Shown one piece after another: positions 6,459-7,810 of a DNA stretch of 7,810 nt. The DNA comes from Bifidobacteriaceae bacterium (GTDB taxonomy: Bacteria; Actinomycetota; Actinomycetes; Actinomycetales; WQXJ01), in NCBI GenBank assembly GCA_031261885.1, contig JAISIU010000258.1, forward strand, positions 1-7,810, written 5' to 3'. Each line of letters begins with the position of its first letter. The stretch's first letter is position 1. The position numbers were made by a program, and so were the translations under genes. The notes beneath the pieces are model-generated. The model was not told the origin of the DNA and searched no databases. It saw nothing but the letters and a program-made list of their open reading frames with translations.

Positions 6459-7592
6459 TCATTGGTCAACCGCCGAAGCCTTCACATCCCACCCCGGTGC
6501 CACACCACCGTCGTCGATGAGTCCTCTAGATGAGAACACAACACTCACTGTCTGATCGTTCCAGTCGCCGGAACGGCTCATTCGCAACTCGATACTTCCA
6601 TTGATCACGGAGATTCTCAGATAGTACGGGAAACTCGCCATTAGTTCTCTCGCCGCCTCCGCGAAAGCTGCGTCTACCGCCTCACGTGCATACGTCACCA
6701 CAAGATCTCCCGTATCAGCGTTGACGGCCAAGTACACCGGCGCCATCCTATGGATGGTCACATATGAGGCCAAGTCACAGGCATTGTTGTAATACGTAGT
6801 GAGTAGCGTTACTACTTCGTCTGACATACGAGTCAAATTAAAGACCGGTCGCGTGTAATCGGCCACGAAAACCACTACTTTACTTGACGCCCCGTCATGC
6901 GCCACCACCGTGACGCTCGTCTCGCCGACGACGCACTTCGACTTCAGTGTCCGTCCTTCAACATCCAGCAGTTTTCGCGCGCCACCGTTCGCCGTTATAC
7001 GCACCGCATCGCTCAAAGCTCGCGCCTCCTTATTAATACGGCGTCCTTGTTTCGACGACGGCACGAAAATACTCAGCGCGCCCTCGCCGCAAGCCTGGAG
7101 GCTGACACGTTTCGTGTACCCGCCATCAGGGCCGCGCACGAGCGGCCGTCCGGCGTTGACGAGTGCCGCGCCGGGTCGATACCCGCGCGCGCTCACCCAT
7201 TCGGACATCGCAGAGCGGACCTCACGTTTCCCGCACGTGGCAACGGCCCGCACAGCGTATTTGTGCGTCACCGAAGGCTTGACCCGCCTGTCGGCCCATC
7301 GTCTCTGCGACCCGCGCCTCACCGCCGCCCGCACCCGCCACCGACCGCGTGCTCTTTCAAGGATCTCGTACCCGCTCGCGCCCACCGACCGTCCCCAACT
7401 CAGACGGATCACTCCCGTCCTGACGCGCCCGGCCAACACGCCACTCGGCGCGCCGATAGCACCTCGACAGTCCGACCGCTCAACCGGCGCCATCGTGACA
7501 TCCGCCCACGCCGTGTCCGGACATCCCAGGCCAATCGCCAAAACACCCACCAGCAGTACACGTCGCACCGCTGCGGTTCGTAGACCGAACAT
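6459..7592 (-). CDS. Secreted protein with fibronectin III-like domain, function unknown
   Basis: A 377-residue predicted exported protein that I do not recognise. The start at 7592 places a signal peptide at the N-terminus (MFGLRTAAVRRVLLVGVLAIG, cut near AWA-D at 30/31); only a weak TGAG precedes it. An in-frame GTG at 7700 would add 36 residues ahead of the hydrophobic segment and is less likely. Cys24 lies in GLGC, a poor lipobox, so a lipoprotein is unlikely. Residues 47-134 have a fibronectin III pattern: IRLSWGRSVGASGYEILER, then HKYAVRAVA and SAMSEWVS, and are rich in Arg. The rest (about 140-377) looks like mixed beta-strand and helix, with a possible Ig-like stretch (CVVGETSVTVVAHDG ... 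VVVFVADYTRP) and a Tyr-rich region (LLTTYYNNACDLASYVTIHR), but no motif I can assign and no catalytic signature. Base composition drops sharply in the 3' half (about 38% GC at 6781-6840, against about 77% at 5821-5880), suggesting a different history from the neighbouring genes. It may be an adhesin or a binding protein; this is a guess. Confidence 0.82.
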   Translation of the reverse strand: MFGLRTAAVRRVLLVGVLAIGLGCPDTAWADVTMAPVERSDCRGAIGAPSGVLAGRVRTGVIRLSWGRSVGASGYEILERARGRWRVRAAVRRGSQRRWADRRVKPSVTHKYAVRAVATCGKREVRSAMSEWVSARGYRPGAALVNAGRPLVRGPDGGYTKRVSLQACGEGALSIFVPSSKQGRRINKEARALSDAVRITANGGARKLLDVEGRTLKSKCVVGETSVTVVAHDGASSKVVVFVADYTRPVFNLTRMSDEVVTLLTTYYNNACDLASYVTIHRMAPVYLAVNADTGDLVVTYAREAVDAAFAEAARELMASFPYYLRISVINGSIELRMSRSGDWNDQTVSVVFSSRGLIDDGGVAPGWDVKASAVDQ

Positions 7593-7810
7593 GAGCTCAA
7601 AACCAGTCCGGGCAAAGCCTCTCCGATGGGCTGGGACCAACGGGGCAACCACCTGAGGCGAACGGAATTGAAAAGTAGCGTACGCCCCCGCCACCCACAC
7701 CGTCCACCGGCACGGCCAACCTCATATGACCACGGGACGCGACCGCGCGGCACCACGGTGCCGGAGCCAGCGGCGCTCAGCACCCGCCCTCCCAACACCA
7801 ACCAAACCCC
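7593..7810. other. Upstream region of the unknown secreted protein gene
   Basis: This stretch should hold the promoter of the gene starting at 7592. No convincing promoter hexamers or operator were seen. GGAGAGG on the minus strand lies too far (about 28 bases) from the chosen start to serve it. An in-frame GTG at 7700 would convert about half of this region into coding sequence. Confidence 0.45.

Noticed and set aside
4983..6533. Plus-strand open frame of 516 codons across the FIVAR/Ig gene
   Set aside because: Arg/Gly-rich shadow of the minus-strand gene; it crosses the terminator and two intergenic regions and shows no recognisable domain.
7522..7525. Lipoprotein signal (Cys24) in the unknown secreted protein
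   Set aside because: GLGC lacks the usual Leu at -3, and a good type I cleavage site (AWA-D) follows six residues later.
7726..7810. Possible plus-strand gene start at the right edge (MTTGRDRAAPRC)
   Set aside because: The frame is open to the edge but only 28 codons are visible, there is no ribosome binding site before the ATG, and the residues look like random GC-rich translation.
1..7810. tRNA, rRNA, CRISPR array, insertion sequence or phage genes
   Set aside because: No regularly spaced repeats, no terminal inverted repeats with a transposase, and no cloverleaf-like segments were seen when reading both strands.

Overview
The window is high-GC DNA (about 65-77% in most of the coding lines I counted) with every credible gene on the minus strand. 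A secreted modular glycoside hydrolase with FIVAR-type modules and a lysine-rich Ig-like C-terminal module, plus strong GGAG ribosome binding sites, points to an actinobacterium, most likely Bifidobacterium or a close relative. The genus is an inference from domain style, not from a marker gene.

Layout, in the direction of transcription (right to left). (1) Positions 7592-6459 encode a 377-residue secreted protein with a fibronectin type III-like domain and a C-terminal part I do not recognise; its base composition is locally much lower in GC than its neighbours. (2) Positions 6185-5187 encode a 332-residue secreted protein made only of accessory modules: signal peptide, two FIVAR-like helical modules separated by a Thr/Pro linker, and a very basic Ig-like module. 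It has no catalytic domain. A strong hairpin (5095-5130) follows it. (3) A 463-base non-coding stretch (4724-5186) holds this terminator and several inverted repeats that could be operators. (4) Positions 4723-1 encode a very large secreted glycoside hydrolase family 3 enzyme, best matched to the beta-xylosidase branch. It has at least 1574 residues and runs off the left edge inside the same kind of basic Ig-like module.

Genes 2 and 4 are clearly related at both ends: ribosome binding site, signal peptide, FIVAR modules and terminal Ig-like module. Gene 2 therefore looks like the enzyme stripped of its enzymatic core. Together they suggest a cell-surface plant-glycan (xylan or arabinoxylan-type) utilisation locus, in which an exo-acting GH3 enzyme and a non-catalytic partner share the same surface-retention module. 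The substrate and the partnership are inferences. I found no tRNA, rRNA, CRISPR array, insertion sequence or phage gene.
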